In this document: positions 53,025 to 63,290 of the stretch, one piece after another
Numbering within the stretch: position 1 is the stretch's first letter
Layout: each line of letters begins with the position of its first letter
Assembly (NCBI RefSeq): GCF_901709675.1
Contig: NC_051105.1
Span: forward strand, 13,622,604 to 13,686,603
Source of the DNA: Syngnathus acus
Lineage: Eukaryota > Chordata > Actinopteri > Syngnathiformes > Syngnathidae
DNA length: 64,000 nt
Reading direction: 5' to 3'
The notes under the pieces: generated by a model
Seen by the model: only the letters and a program-made list of their open reading frames with translations
What the model was told of the DNA's origin: nothing
The model's database searches: none
Translations under genes and position numbers: made by a program

Positions 53025-53600
53025 ATGGTAACACTACCATACATCAGAGGAATCACAGAAAAAATACAGAGAGCAATGCGAAAATATCATATCAGCACAC
53101 CGGTCAAACCACATAAAAAACTGAGACGGTTGTTAGTACACCCCAAGGACAAAATAGAACAAGACAACAAGTGCAATACAATATACGAAATACCCTGCCA
53201 AATATGCAATAAAACATACATCGTTGAAACGGGAAGGAGCTTCAGCGCAAGGAAGAAAGAACACCAAAAGGAATGCGAGGAGACGGTCAAGATACACACA
53301 AGAGCGACAAAGGAAAAGGCACTGCAAGAGACCCACAAATCAGCCATAACAGATCACTGCAAAAAGGAGAACCATGTTATGAACTGGAACAAAGCCAGAA
53401 TCATCCGCACCGAAGAAAATCGACACCACCGCTGTATTATGGAGGCTATAGAAATCAGAAAAAATGGACAATACACTATGAACCGAGATGAGGGAGCATA
53501 CATGCTCTCACACACTTGGCCCAGCATTTTGGAGCGGCGAGAGGACAGCAGGGGGCCTGATCCACCTGTCAAATCTGACAGGAGGGTCACGCCCTCGTAG
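53025..53600 (+). pseudogene. Penelope-like GIY-YIG endonuclease
   Basis: Encodes TLPYIRGITEKIQRAMRKY, a linker CxxC (IPCQICNKTYIVETGRSF) and RKKEHQKECEE, DHCKKENHVMNWNKARI and IMEAIEIRKNGQYTMNRDEG, the conserved segments of the nuclease that nicks the target for Penelope insertion. The GIY and YIG residues appear as IYE (NTIYEIPC) and YIV (TYIVETG). It is separated from the polymerase by a stop near 52975 and a frame change, so no fused protein can be made. Confidence 0.85.
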
Positions 53601-53644
53601 TAACAACAGCTGAAAAGACGTGTCACACACACCACCGTGTGACA

Positions 53645-53700
53645 CTCTCTGACGAAGGCGGAAGTTGCTGCCGAAACTGTCTGAAAAGTTATCAAGGTAA
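53645..53700 (+). ncRNA. Candidate hammerhead ribozyme, right repeat
   Basis: Same boxes as in the left repeat: CTGACGA (53649-53655) and GAAA (53673-53676). Here a perfect nine-base stem precedes the core: GTGTCACAC (53620-53628) with GTGTGACAC (53637-53645). Confidence 0.5.
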
Positions 53701-53740
53701 GACCTACACACCTTGTCTGAACAAAAGAAATCAATGGCTA

Positions 53741-53840
53741 CCACACGTGAGACAGTTTGGCTATTTAACGCTTGCAAGCGGAGAAAGCCATCAGCACCCT
53801 GTGTGGTACAGTGGTGCTTGAAAGTGATCTCCAGTTCAAA
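53741..53840 (-). mobile_element. LTR fragment, inverted (family of 4840-5010)
   Basis: CCACACGTGAGACAGTTTGG, CTTGCAAGCGGAGAAAGCC and ATCAGCACCCTG match 4847-4910 nearly exactly. Confidence 0.7.
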
Positions 53841-53928
53841 TTTACAGTGAACAACTGAGGAGCAGTCGTCCATTTATTTCGTTTTACATTCGTTTTTTTT
53901 TCTTTTCGTTTTTACATTTCGTTTTACA

Positions 53929-54072
53929 ATGGAGGATTACGTGTTCGAACTCAAACGATTTTCAACTATGGATTTTCGGTCGAAGCAGGAGGTCATCAGT
54001 AAAGGAAGACCGACTCCTGAGTTAAAATGTTTGATTGGGACAACGGGACTTCGGAGCAGTGTGCTTTATTGA
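53929..54072 (+). pseudogene. N-terminal fragment of a hAT/ZMYM-like transposase
   Basis: The frame MEDYVFELKRFSTMDFRSKQ followed by KGRPTPELK resembles the N-terminus of zinc-finger (TTF-type) hAT-related proteins, in which RPTPEL precedes a cysteine-rich finger. It stops after 47 codons. No further exons were found. Confidence 0.4.
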
Positions 54073-54366
54073 GTGTTTTTATGTGTGATTGGGATATGGT
54101 ATGGGATTTTATTTAAAATAGTTCAAATTAAATAATGAATAAGCTACTCAAAAACAGTAATACATGATTATGGAACAAAGTGAGTTTGATTAGTGGTGTG
54201 AGTAGAGGACACCCCCAAAATTAAGAAGGTGAAGTGTTAAGTCGAAGGCCCTTGAGTTTGCGAGATTTTGAATTTGAAATCCCTGCCATTTCGTCCACGT
54301 CACTGTTTGGCTCTCTGAGGAGGCTTCGTGGCTGTTTGTCTACCGTCGATCATCGGACACGTAAGT

Positions 54367-55080
54367 ATGGCTGCGGATCAAGAGGTTTGTACGGCTTCAT
54401 GCACCAACTGCACCCTTCTCTTAAAGGAGTTGTCCCTGCTAGAGGGACGTGTCCGCCAGCTACAGCAGAATAGTGCGATAACAGTAGATGTGGCGGACAC
54501 AGACGCGGGCTGTCGTCAGCCCGCGAGCCCAGTTAGCATTAGCCCTAAGCGGCTTGCTAACCGCGATGAGCCGTCCAAAGTCATCTCGGTCTACTGGCCC
54601 TCGCACTTTGGTCATAGGTGACTCCATTACCCGAAAATCACGCTTAAAAATCCAGCCACGGCAATGTGTATTCCTGGAGGCAGAGCACTCGACAGCGAAG
54701 CTAATCTTAGGGAGCTGACTCACAATAGGCCTAGTCAACAGCGTAGGTCCAACAACACTCGCTAATCGGACATAGTGATACACGTCGGCGCCAATGATGT
54801 TAGCATGAGGCAATCAGAGATCACAAAGAAAAACATGTCGAGGACTTGTGATCTCGCCAGAAAGATGAGTCGGCATCGAGTATTTGTCTCTGGCACCCTG
54901 CCTGGGAGAGGCACTGATGAGAGGATTAGTAGATTAGTCTCCCTTAATCGATGGGTTCTGTAAAAAGCAGGGACTGTATTTTATAGATAACTGGTACTCC
55001 TGCTGGGGTCGCCCCGACCTGCTGAGGAAGGACTAACCTTCATCCCAACCGTGAAGGCGCCTTCACTCTTTCAAGGAATA
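54367..55080 (+). pseudogene. CR1-like LINE ORF1 with SGNH-esterase domain
   Basis: Starts MAADQEVCTASCTNC, a cysteine pair followed by a leucine-rich coil, then TLVIGDSITRKSRL (nucleophile serine of SGNH/GDSL esterases), VIHVGANDVSMRQSEI (the G-x-N-D block) and a damaged LHPN-like end (54980-55060). An esterase domain in ORF1 is known for CR1-group LINEs. At least three frame breaks. It lies just before the endonuclease ORF. Confidence 0.65.
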
Positions 55081-55136
55081 TAGATTACTGTTTGAGCCAT
55101 TCATGACAGGTCACTTTAGAGCAGGCCAGGTCACAG

Positions 55137-56198
55137 GTGACTAGACCACCTGTTAGGATGGGTTTGGAGTCTGTTAAGTTGAAGTTAACTAGCACTAGGC
55201 TAGACTACCAGCATGCAAATAGCTCCTTGTGTAGACTAGAGCGTCACAGTTTGAATAGTGCTACAGTACACGTGGACACACTTTCTACTGAGTTAGTAAA
55301 CAAATCCAATCACTCTACCCCGACCGGTATCGCTGATGAAACGGTGCCTGTTTCAGATAATATTACATGTGTATCGAATATTTACTATCAAATTCCTACG
55401 GTCGTATCGTCCCACCGCGCTAATAAACATTTGAGAGGTGATGTCAGGCCTAGAGAACACAATCTTACTCGTATTTCATTTAAAAATCCTTCAATAAATA
55501 CGAACCCTGATCGACCGATTACACTTAAACTCAGTTTTAGGAATATTAGATCACTTCATACGAAAGCAGTACTCATTAATGACCTCATCACGGAACATAA
55601 TCTAAATGTTTTTGGTCTTTGCGAGACCTGGTTAAAACCTAATGAACTGCTGCTGCTTAACGAAGCATCGCCTCCAAATTATGTGAGCTCGCATGTAGCG
55701 CGTCCTCGAAAAAAGGGTGGGGGTGTCGCCCTTTTGTCGAAGTCCGATCTTAGATTTAGGCCTCGTTCGATTAATGTATTTTAAACATTTGAAGTTCTCA
55801 TTGTCCGTTCCACAGCTCCACCGTCATTCTATTGTGCTGTTATTTACCGTCCACCCGGGGCTTACTCTGGCTTCCTGGATGAATTTTCAGAATTCGTGGC
55901 TGATCTAGTGACAAATGCGGATCATATAATAATTATGGGGGATTTCAATATCCACATGAATTTACCGTCAGAGCCACTTACTTTGGCTTTTAAGACTTTA
56001 ATTGATACGTTAGGTTTTATGCAGGCCATACTGACAGCAACGCATAAAAACGGAAATACCTTAGATCTGGTATTATCCCGAGGACTGGCAACCTCAAATA
56101 TATCAGTGCTGCCATACACTACTGTTATGTCTGATCACTACTTAATAATATTTGAAATTTTAGCTCTCTGTCACAGACAAGAGCACAACCAAAACTAG
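55137..56198 (+). pseudogene. CR1-like LINE apurinic-type endonuclease, truncated
   Basis: Two frames (55137-55784 and 55896-56198, joined by a frame change near 55785) encode FRNIRSLHTKAVLINDLI, FGLCETWLKPNE (catalytic E), PRKKGGGVALL, IMGDFNIHMN (catalytic D/N) and MSDHYLIIFEI (SDH, catalytic H). All active-site motifs are present. The reading stops at 56198 where unrelated repeat sequence starts, so the reverse transcriptase is missing. Confidence 0.82.
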
Positions 56199-56416
56199 AA
56201 AATGCAATTTCTGGAGAAATTGCGTGTGAAGGCGAAGACTTTGAATAACTTCTTGGGGAATGATGCCGAATGATGTTGAAACGAGTTGAATTAGTGAAGT
56301 GAAATTTATTTTGGAACATAAGATCGACCAAACACAAAATCCTTTTTTTTTCACATTTTCACATAATTTCATGGCACATAAATCAACATGTTTAAAAAAG
56401 GAGAAGGAAGAAGCTA
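56199..56416. repeat. Fragment of the 59.7-62.4 kb repeat
   Basis: The stretch CTAGAAAATGCAATTTCTGG with AATTGCGTGTGAAGGCGAAGA is almost the same as 61574-61619. It therefore belongs to the repeat that resumes after L2 copy C. Confidence 0.7.
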
Positions 56417-59400
56417 TTGCTTGTTTTTTTCCTACCCCTTTTATACATCAACCTTCTCAACATGGTTGCTAACTATACTTTTTCCAAAATGGCGGCGCCC
56501 GAGTTGGCCGCGGCCGCGACGGCTCTCAACAACCGACGAGTATTTTCACAAAATATGTCGCCTAGGACACTACAAACAACACAAAGTTTAGTTTATCCAT
56601 CCAGTAGATTAGTATATGATCGCCAGCGCCTGCTGGAGGTACGGTCATCAAGGGTTTTCGGACTCGTAGCCACAACTACCCTAGTCTGTTTACGTAGCCT
56701 CGGAGTGCTTAGGGCGCTAGCCCCAGAAGCTCACGATGCAGCGGGCTCGCCGGGCAGCACACGCCGGAGGAGGAGTAAGCGTAGGCGGTGTGACCGGCGG
56801 CGAAAGCGCGGCTGTCGAGGTGGGCTAACGGCTAAGCTTAAAGCTAACCCCTACAAACCGCCGCTTCCATCCATCTTCCTCTCCAACGTCCGCTCACTGG
56901 ATAATAAAATGGACCATCTACAACTGGAACTCTCTTCAAAGAGGGAGGTTAGAAACTGCTGCGCTCTCATCCTGACGGAGACATGGCTGAACTCATCAAT
57001 ACCGGACAACGCCGTTAGCCTGGAGGGGCTTGCTACATTCCGCGCCGACAGAAACAGCGAGCTAAGCGGTAAATCCCGAGGAGGTGGGCTGTGTGTCTAC
57101 ATCAACAACAACTGGTGCAAAAATGCTAGATCTGTCGCCAGCTTCTGCTCTTCGGACATCGAGCTTTTGACCGTTAACTGCAGACCCTTCTACCTGCCCA
57201 GAGAGTTTACTGTTGTTAGCATCACGGCTGTGTATGTGCCTCCTAGCGCTAATACTAAAGAGGCCATGAGTGTTCTCTATCGGACAATCAGTGAGCTGCA
57301 ATCCACGCACACAGAGGGTGTTTTCATCATTGCTGGGGACTTCAACCAGGCTAACATGAAGACTATTCTCCCTCATTTTTACCAACACGTGGATTTTCCA
57401 ACTCGGCGAGAGAACACTCTGGACTTGGTTTACACCAATATAAAGGATGCATTCAGAGCAGCCCCCCGCCCCCACCTCGGCTCTTCAGACCACCTATCTG
57501 TTATGCTAATCCCTGCATACAGGCCCCTGCTGATCAGAGCAAAACCCACAGTGAAGCAGGTGAGGGTGTGGTCTGAGGGGGCCATGGAGGCACTCCAGGA
57601 CTGCTTTGAGTGCTCTGACTGGGACATGTTCAAATCAGCAGCAACATATGACAATCAGATCGACATTGATGAGTACGCCATGACTGTGTCAGCCTACATC
57701 AACAAATGCACCGAGGACGTCAGCACCACTAAGAACATCATCACCCGAGCCAACCAACGACCCTGGATGACTGAGGAGGTACGTCATACGCTACGAGCAC
57801 GGAACTCAGCCTTCAAGTCTGGAGACAAGGAGGCACTGAGGACAGCGAGAGCCAACTTGAACCGTGCCATCAGGCTAGCGAAGCGAAGCCACAGTCGAAA
57901 AATTCAGGATTTTTTCCACGACGCCAATAACACCAGGAGTACGTGGCAAGGCATACGGGCGATCACGGACTACAACGTACCCTCCCCCCCGGTGGGTGAG
58001 GTTGATGCTGACTTCCTAAATGGTCTAAATAACTTCTTTGGGCGTTTTGAGGCACTAAACAGCACTCCTGCAGTTAAAACTGTTCCCCACCAGGAAGAGG
58101 AGGCCCTCTGCCTTGACTCAGCCGACGTGTGGAAGACTCTGAGAAGAGTCAACCCACGTAAGGCCCCAGGCCCCGACAACATACCTGGGCGGGTGTTCAA
58201 GGAATGTGCAGGCCAGCTGGCTGGTGTCATCACAGACATTTTTAACATCTCGCTGGACCAAGCCAAAGTGCCAGTATGCTTCAAGGCTGCCTCCATCATT
58301 CCGGTGCCGAAGAAACCTCAAATCACCTCATTGAATGACTACAGACCTGTGGCACTGACTCCCATCATGATGAAGTGCTTCGAAAGGCTGCTCAAAGAAC
58401 ACATAGTCTCCAGACTCCCCCCAACATTCGATCCGTTCCAGTTTGCCTACCGGCAGAACCGCTCTACTGAGGATGCTTTCTCCTCCGTTCTTCACCTGAG
58501 CCTGGCTCACCTGGAGGAGAGGAACACCCACGTGCGGTTGCTGTTCCTGGACTTCAGCTCAGCGTTTAACACCATCATTCCACAACATCTGGTGGAAAAA
58601 CTGGAACACCTGGGCTTCAGCACCCCCCTTCGAAACTGGCTGCTAGACTTCCTCACCAACAGACCTCAGTCAGTCCGGGTCGGACAGAACACCTCAGATG
58701 TCATCACCCTCAGCACAGGCTCCCCTCAGGGCTGCGTCCTGAGCCCCCTGCTGTTCACCCTGATGACACACGACTGCGCCCCCAGGTTCACCACCAATTA
58801 CTTCGTGAAGTTTGCAGACGACACAACGGTGGTGGGCCTCATCAGGGACAACAACGACCTGGACTACAGAGAGGAGGTGGAGCAGTTGGTGGGCTGGTGC
58901 AGAGAAAATAGCCTGATCCTGAATGTGGAGAAGACGAAGGAGATCATCGTCGACTTCAGGAAGAACCAGCCTCACCACGCTCCACTGATCATCAACAGCT
59001 CAGCCGTGGAGGTGGTCAGCAGCACTAAATTCCTGGGAGTCCACATCACAGACGACCTCACCTGGACTGTGAACACCACAACACTGGTCAAGAGGGCACA
59101 GAAGCGCTTGTACTTCCTGCGGAGGATGAGGAGAGCCCACCTGCCCCCACCCATCATGAGGACGTTCTACCGAAGCACCATAGAGAGCATTCTGACAAGC
59201 TGTCTCTCGGTGTGGTGTGGAGGTTGCAGCGCCTCCGATTGGAAGAACCTGAGGAGAGTGGTGAGGACAGCAGAGAGGATCATCGGGGCTCCTCTTTCCT
59301 CCATTCAGGACTTGTCATCCCAGCGCTGCGTGTCCCGAGCCCGTAATATTATCAGTGACCCATCACACCCCCACCATGGACTGTTCTCCCTGCTGCCCTC

Positions 59401-59730
59401 TGGGAAGAGGTTTCGCAGCATCCGCTGCAGGTCCACCAGGTTCTGCAATAGTTTTTTCCCTGCTGTCGTCAGACTGTTGAACATTCAAACGTAGCATTCC
59501 TCTGCACACTTGTAAATACTGCTTTTGTCTCCTGCACTGTTTACATACTTTATCACTGCTGCACTTTGTACTTTATAATTATCTTATTTCATATTTTTAT
59601 ATAGAATGTCACTTTTTAACCAGCCGCAATACCACTACATTGTTGAAAGCCGTATGCAACGAAATTTCGTTTTGTGTACACCCAGTGTTGACAAAATGAC
59701 AATAAAGCTTGTCTAAGTCTAAGTCTAACT
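56417..59730 (+). mobile_element. L2 LINE copy C, whole element
   Basis: The 3' UTR ends TGACAATAAAGCTTGTC followed by TAAGTC repeats, the L2 signature tail. The 5' limit is near 56410; the short 5' leader contains a YY1-type motif (AAAATGGCGGC). No target duplication was identified with confidence because the flanks are themselves repetitive. Confidence 0.75.
56489..59494 (+). CDS. L2 LINE copy C: full-length endonuclease/reverse transcriptase
   Basis: Single open frame of about 1001 codons (1025 if started at 56417). I prefer the ATG at 56489 because it is in a strong context (AAAATGGCGGC) and the upstream residues look like UTR. Domains: arginine-rich N-terminal stretch (RRRRSKRRRCDRRRK), endonuclease (SNVRSLDNKMDHL near residue 130; LTETWLNSS; GDFNQAN; SSDHLSVMLIPAY), reverse transcriptase ([11 protein letters not shown] near residue 685; [24 protein letters not shown]), and a C-terminal HHGLFSLLPSGKRFRSIR block. 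All catalytic motifs are present and no frame break is visible. It nicks target DNA and reverse transcribes L2 RNA and perhaps SINE RNA. Youngest-looking element in the window. Confidence 0.9.
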   Translation: MAAPELAAAATALNNRRVFSQNMSPRTLQTTQSLVYPSSRLVYDRQRLLEVRSSRVFGLVATTTLVCLRSLGVLRALAPEAHDAAGSPGSTRRRRSKRRRCDRRRKRGCRGGLTAKLKANPYKPPLPSIFLSNVRSLDNKMDHLQLELSSKREVRNCCALILTETWLNSSIPDNAVSLEGLATFRADRNSELSGKSRGGGLCVYINNNWCKNARSVASFCSSDIELLTVNCRPFYLPREFTVVSITAVYVPPSANTKEAMSVLYRTISELQSTHTEGVFIIAGDFNQANMKTILPHFYQHVDFPTRRENTLDLVYTNIKDAFRAAPRPHLGSSDHLSVMLIPAYRPLLIRAKPTVKQVRVWSEGAMEALQDCFECSDWDMFKSAATYDNQIDIDEYAMTVSAYINKCTEDVSTTKNIITRANQRPWMTEEVRHTLRARNSAFKSGDKEALRTARANLNRAIRLAKRSHSRKIQDFFHDANNTRSTWQGIRAITDYNVPSPPVGEVDADFLNGLNNFFGRFEALNSTPAVKTVPHQEEEALCLDSADVWKTLRRVNPRKAPGPDNIPGRVFKECAGQLAGVITDIFNISLDQAKVPVCFKAASIIPVPKKPQITSLNDYRPVALTPIMMKCFERLLKEHIVSRLPPTFDPFQFAYRQNRSTEDAFSSVLHLSLAHLEERNTHVRLLFLDFSSAFNTIIPQHLVEKLEHLGFSTPLRNWLLDFLTNRPQSVRVGQNTSDVITLSTGSPQGCVLSPLLFTLMTHDCAPRFTTNYFVKFADDTTVVGLIRDNNDLDYREEVEQLVGWCRENSLILNVEKTKEIIVDFRKNQPHHAPLIINSSAVEVVSSTKFLGVHITDDLTWTVNTTTLVKRAQKRLYFLRRMRRAHLPPPIMRTFYRSTIESILTSCLSVWCGGCSASDWKNLRRVVRTAERIIGAPLSSIQDLSSQRCVSRARNIISDPSHPHHGLFSLLPSGKRFRSIRCRSTRFCNSFFPAVVRLLNIQT

Positions 59731-62410
59731 AGTTTTTTTCGAAGTACAGAAACCTGATTTATCGGAGGAAGATAATTTTAGAAATGAAAAGCAGTTTATA
59801 CAATAATATTCTGGAAAGAAAAATAAATAAATAAGATATGGACTATATAGCTGAAAACAGACTTGAGAAATGTGGAAAATAGAAGTGTAAAACGAAATTT
59901 TGGAGAATTTGTGGTGAACATTTGTAATTTTTGGTAAGTGGGAAGTTGTGGAATACGTAGGAAAATGATGAACAGTTGAAAGTTTGAACGGGTTGAATCG
60001 GTTGAAAAATGTAGTAATTAGAGTTGAAAAATGAAATTTTGGAGAATTTGGCATATGTATTAAAATTAAAATTTTTGATCTTTTGGTAAGTGGAAAGTTG
60101 TGGAATAGGTAGGAAAAAGATGAACAGTTGAAAGGTGGAATGGGTTGAAGTTGTAAGAGTTGAAAGTGTAGAAGTTAGAGCAAATGTTGAAAGCCTCATA
60201 GAGAATGAATGGAAATTTTTAAAAAAATTGCACCAAAGATTTTTGAAATTTGGAACAAAACGAAAACTACAGGTTCAAGAGGTTCACTTTGGAGTTCAAA
60301 AGTTGAAACGGGTTGAAACGGACAAACATTGTAAAAGTTGGAGCAAATGTTATATTTGTGTCACTTCTGGTTTCATTTAGGGCACTTTTTGTTGAACTAA
60401 GGTCATTCCGGTTTATTTGGGGCACTTCCGGTTTAATTTAGTGCACTTCCGGTTTAGCTGAGGTCACTTCCGGTTTGATTTGGGTCACTTCCGGTTTGTT
60501 TCGGGTCACTTCCGGTTTGATTTGGGGCGCTTCCGGTTCACTTCCTGTTAAAATTGGGGCCCTTCCTATTCGTTTTGGGGCACTTCTGGTTCACTTTGTG
60601 TTCATTTGGGGATCTTCTGGGTCAATCCAAGATGGTTGCCACACTGTTGAAGTGGGGGTGAAGGGGTGAATTTGGTAAGCATAGTGGAAGTGGGGGTGAA
60701 GGGGGTGAATATGGTAAGCATAAGGTGAACAAAGTGAATAAAGTTGGAATGGGTTGAATCGGTTGAAAAATGTAGTAATTAGAAGGGAAAAAACTAATTT
60801 TGGAGAATTGGGGTGAAATTCAAATTTGAAATTTTGAAGTTTTGGTGAATGGGAAGTTGTGGAATAGGTAGAAAAAAGATGAACAGTTGAAAGTTGGAAT
60901 GAGTTCAATCGGTTGAAAAATATAGAAATTAAAGTAGAAAAACGAAATTTTGGAGAATTTGGTTGAATTTCAAATTTGAAAATTTGGAATTCTTGGTAAG
61001 TGGGAAGTTGTGGAATAGGTAGGCAAAAGATGAAGAGTTGAAAGTTGGAATCGATTGAAAAATGTAGAAATTAAAGTAGAAAAAGGACATTTTGGAGAAT
61101 TTGGTTGAATTTCAAATTTGAAAATTTGGAATTTTTTTTTAAGTGGGAAGTTGTGGAATAGGTAGGCAAAAGATGACGAGTTGAAAGTTGGAATAGGTTG
61201 AATCAGTTGGAAAATGTAGAAATTAAAGGTGAAAAATGAAATTTTGTGTAAATTTTAAACGTGAAAACGTGACATTTTTTAATTTGGCAATTTTGGGAAT
61301 GTCGAGAATCTTTCCGAATGTGATTCAAATGTGCTGAATGATGTGAATTTCAAACTGGAACGACGTAAATGTGAAATGTTGAATGTGCCATTAAGAATGA
61401 ATGGGGAAAAATCTGTCGTGAATTTTGCGAAAAACGGAAAATTTTCGGAACAAGAAAAATGGACAGGCTCATCTCGTGAATATTTGGAATACGTCAAAAG
61501 TGGAATGGAGTGAATCGGTTGAATTATGTGGAAGAAGAAGGACAGAAAAGTGAGGAGAATAAAATAGAAGAACTAGAAAATGCAATTTCTGGATAAATTG
61601 CGTGTGAAGGCGAAGACCATGAATGGGAATTTTAAAAAAATTTGCACCAACATGTTTTTAAATTTGTAACAAAACAAAAACTACAGGTTCAAGAGGTTCA
61701 GTTTGGAGTTCAAAAGTTGAAACGGGTCGAATCGGACAAAAATTGTAAAAGTTAGAGCAAATGTTATAAGTAGGTCACTTCTGATTTCATTTAAGGCACT
61801 TCTTGTTGAAATAAGGTCAATTCCGCTTTAATTGGGGCACTTCCTGTTTAATTTAGGTCACTTCCGGTTTAGCTGAGGTCACTCCCGGTTTATTTGGGGT
61901 CACTTCCGGTTTAAAAAGGTCATTTCCGGTTTATTTGTGTCACTTCCGGTTTACGTGAGGTCACTTCCGGTTTGATTTGGGGTCACTTCCGGTCTATTTG
62001 GGGTCACTTCCGGTTTGATTTGGGGCACTTCCGGCTCATTCTGGGTTCATTGGGGGCACTTCAGGGTCAATCCAAGATGGCCGCCACACTGGAAGTGGGG
62101 GTCAAGGGTTGAATTGTGTAAGCATAGTGGAAGTGGGGGTGAATGGGGGTGAATATGGTAAGCATAAGGTGAACAAAGTGAATAAAGTTGGAATGGGTTG
62201 AATCGGTCGGAAAATGTAGAAAGTAGAAGGGAAAAACTAAATTTTTGAAAAATTTGGTGTGAATTTCAAATTGAAAATTTGGAAATTTTGGTAAGTGGGA
62301 AGGTGTGGAATAGGTAGGCAAAAGATGAACAGTTCAAAGTTGGAACCAGTTGAATCGGTGGAAAAATGTAGAAATTAGAAGTGAAAAATTAAATTTTGTG
62401 AAATTTTGCG
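59731..62410. repeat. Duplicated repeat block with ACTTCCGG minisatellite
   Basis: A 1.45-kb spacing separates two related halves. Matching pairs include GGTTCAAGAGGTTCA (60270 and 61686), CAAGATGG(C/T)(C/T)GCCACACTG (60629 and 62072) and AAGCATAAGGTGAACAAAGT (60717 and 62160). Within each half are about ten 18-24-bp repeats of CACTTCCGGTTT (60365-60600 and 61785-62045), and elsewhere TTGAATCGGTTGAAAAATGTAG and GAAGTTGTGGAATAGGTAGG recur four to six times. The open frames inside are artefacts of repetition. Confidence 0.8.
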
Positions 62411-62414
62411 AAAT

Positions 62415-62720
62415 TTTGTGCTTCCTCCCAATCACCCCATTCTAGGTCTCACTGTCATTGTCCATGTGAGCATTAAAGTCCCCCAGCACAATAAAGGAGT
62501 CCCCAGTGAGAGCGCTCTCCTACAAACCCTCCAAGGACTCCAAAAAGAGTGGCTACTCTGAGCTGAGCAACACGTGCCCTTCACCCAAAGGCGGAGGGCC
62601 TCTCTTCGTGGGCAACTCCAGTGCGGAAGAGAGTCCAGCCCAATTTAAGAGGATGAGTACCAGAGCCCAAGCAGTGTATGGAGGCAAGTCCGTCTATGTC
62701 TAGTCTGACCTCTTCCTTGC
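62415..62720 (-). pseudogene. LINE endonuclease fragment
   Basis: The minus strand reads ESALTGDSFIVLGDFNAHMD, then a stop-interrupted NGVIGRK, the GDFN active-site block of an apurinic-type LINE endonuclease. Upstream residues (FLESLEG) also fit. Frame changes and stops make it inactive; no polymerase follows. Confidence 0.6.
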
Positions 62721-62751
62721 CAGAGGTGACATTATACACATGTCCTTAGCA

Positions 62752-63290
62752 GTGACGTGCGGTGAGGTTCATGACTGGGGAGGCATCCCGGGATCACTAG
62801 CGCTCCCTGCCATAAGGCTGGAGAACTTTCTTTCGTTGCCTCTGTTGGGTCGCTTTTCAAAGCCGTTTTGCTCATCTAAAGAAACACGACGTTACAGACA
62901 GATGACAAAAAACACTAGATGTTATATACATCAGCTTAACTATGGAAATTAGTTATTAGTGTTTGAACACTTAAACAGCGACATAGAGACAGACAGCAGT
63001 TTAATCTAACTACATAGCCTGTCAGCATTGGCAGCCGTGTGATTCTGCAATCCTCAGAGGAGGCGAGGCAGGAAGTTGCCTCCTCCAAGCGACTCGTCTT
63101 TGGTTTTAACTATAAAAATTCAGCGATTTTGGTTCAAAATGATACAAAACTACTGAAATTAAAAGGAAAATTATATTTATAAAGTTTATAATAAAAACAA
63201 TTTGATGAACATGACAATTGAATTTGTTTTTTCCTCTTTTCATGATGGCAGGGGAGGCACGGCCTCCTTTGCCTCCCCTGACCGCACTTC
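62752..63290. mobile_element. Probable hAT-like element, degraded
   Basis: Left CAGTGACGTGCGGTGAGG and right CCCTGACCGCACTT are an imperfect inverted pair. GGGGAGGCA-type motifs occur near both ends. No target duplication could be shown. Confidence 0.4.

Larger units (their letters stand above)
49635..53740 (+). mobile_element. Penelope-like element with flanking direct repeats
   Basis: Direct repeats of about 115 bp (49635-49750 and 53625-53740, nearly identical) act as the pseudo-LTRs typical of Penelope-like elements. Between them lie pieces of one plus-strand protein combining a Penelope reverse transcriptase and a GIY-YIG nuclease. A foldback hAT element (50617-50830) and a 1.1-kb block of transposon material (51160-52256) have inserted into the coding region, and several frame breaks add to the damage. 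Confidence 0.88.

Noticed and set aside
60591-62321. Several serine/threonine/phenylalanine-rich frames
   Set aside because: All come from minisatellite repetition; codon pattern follows the repeat period.
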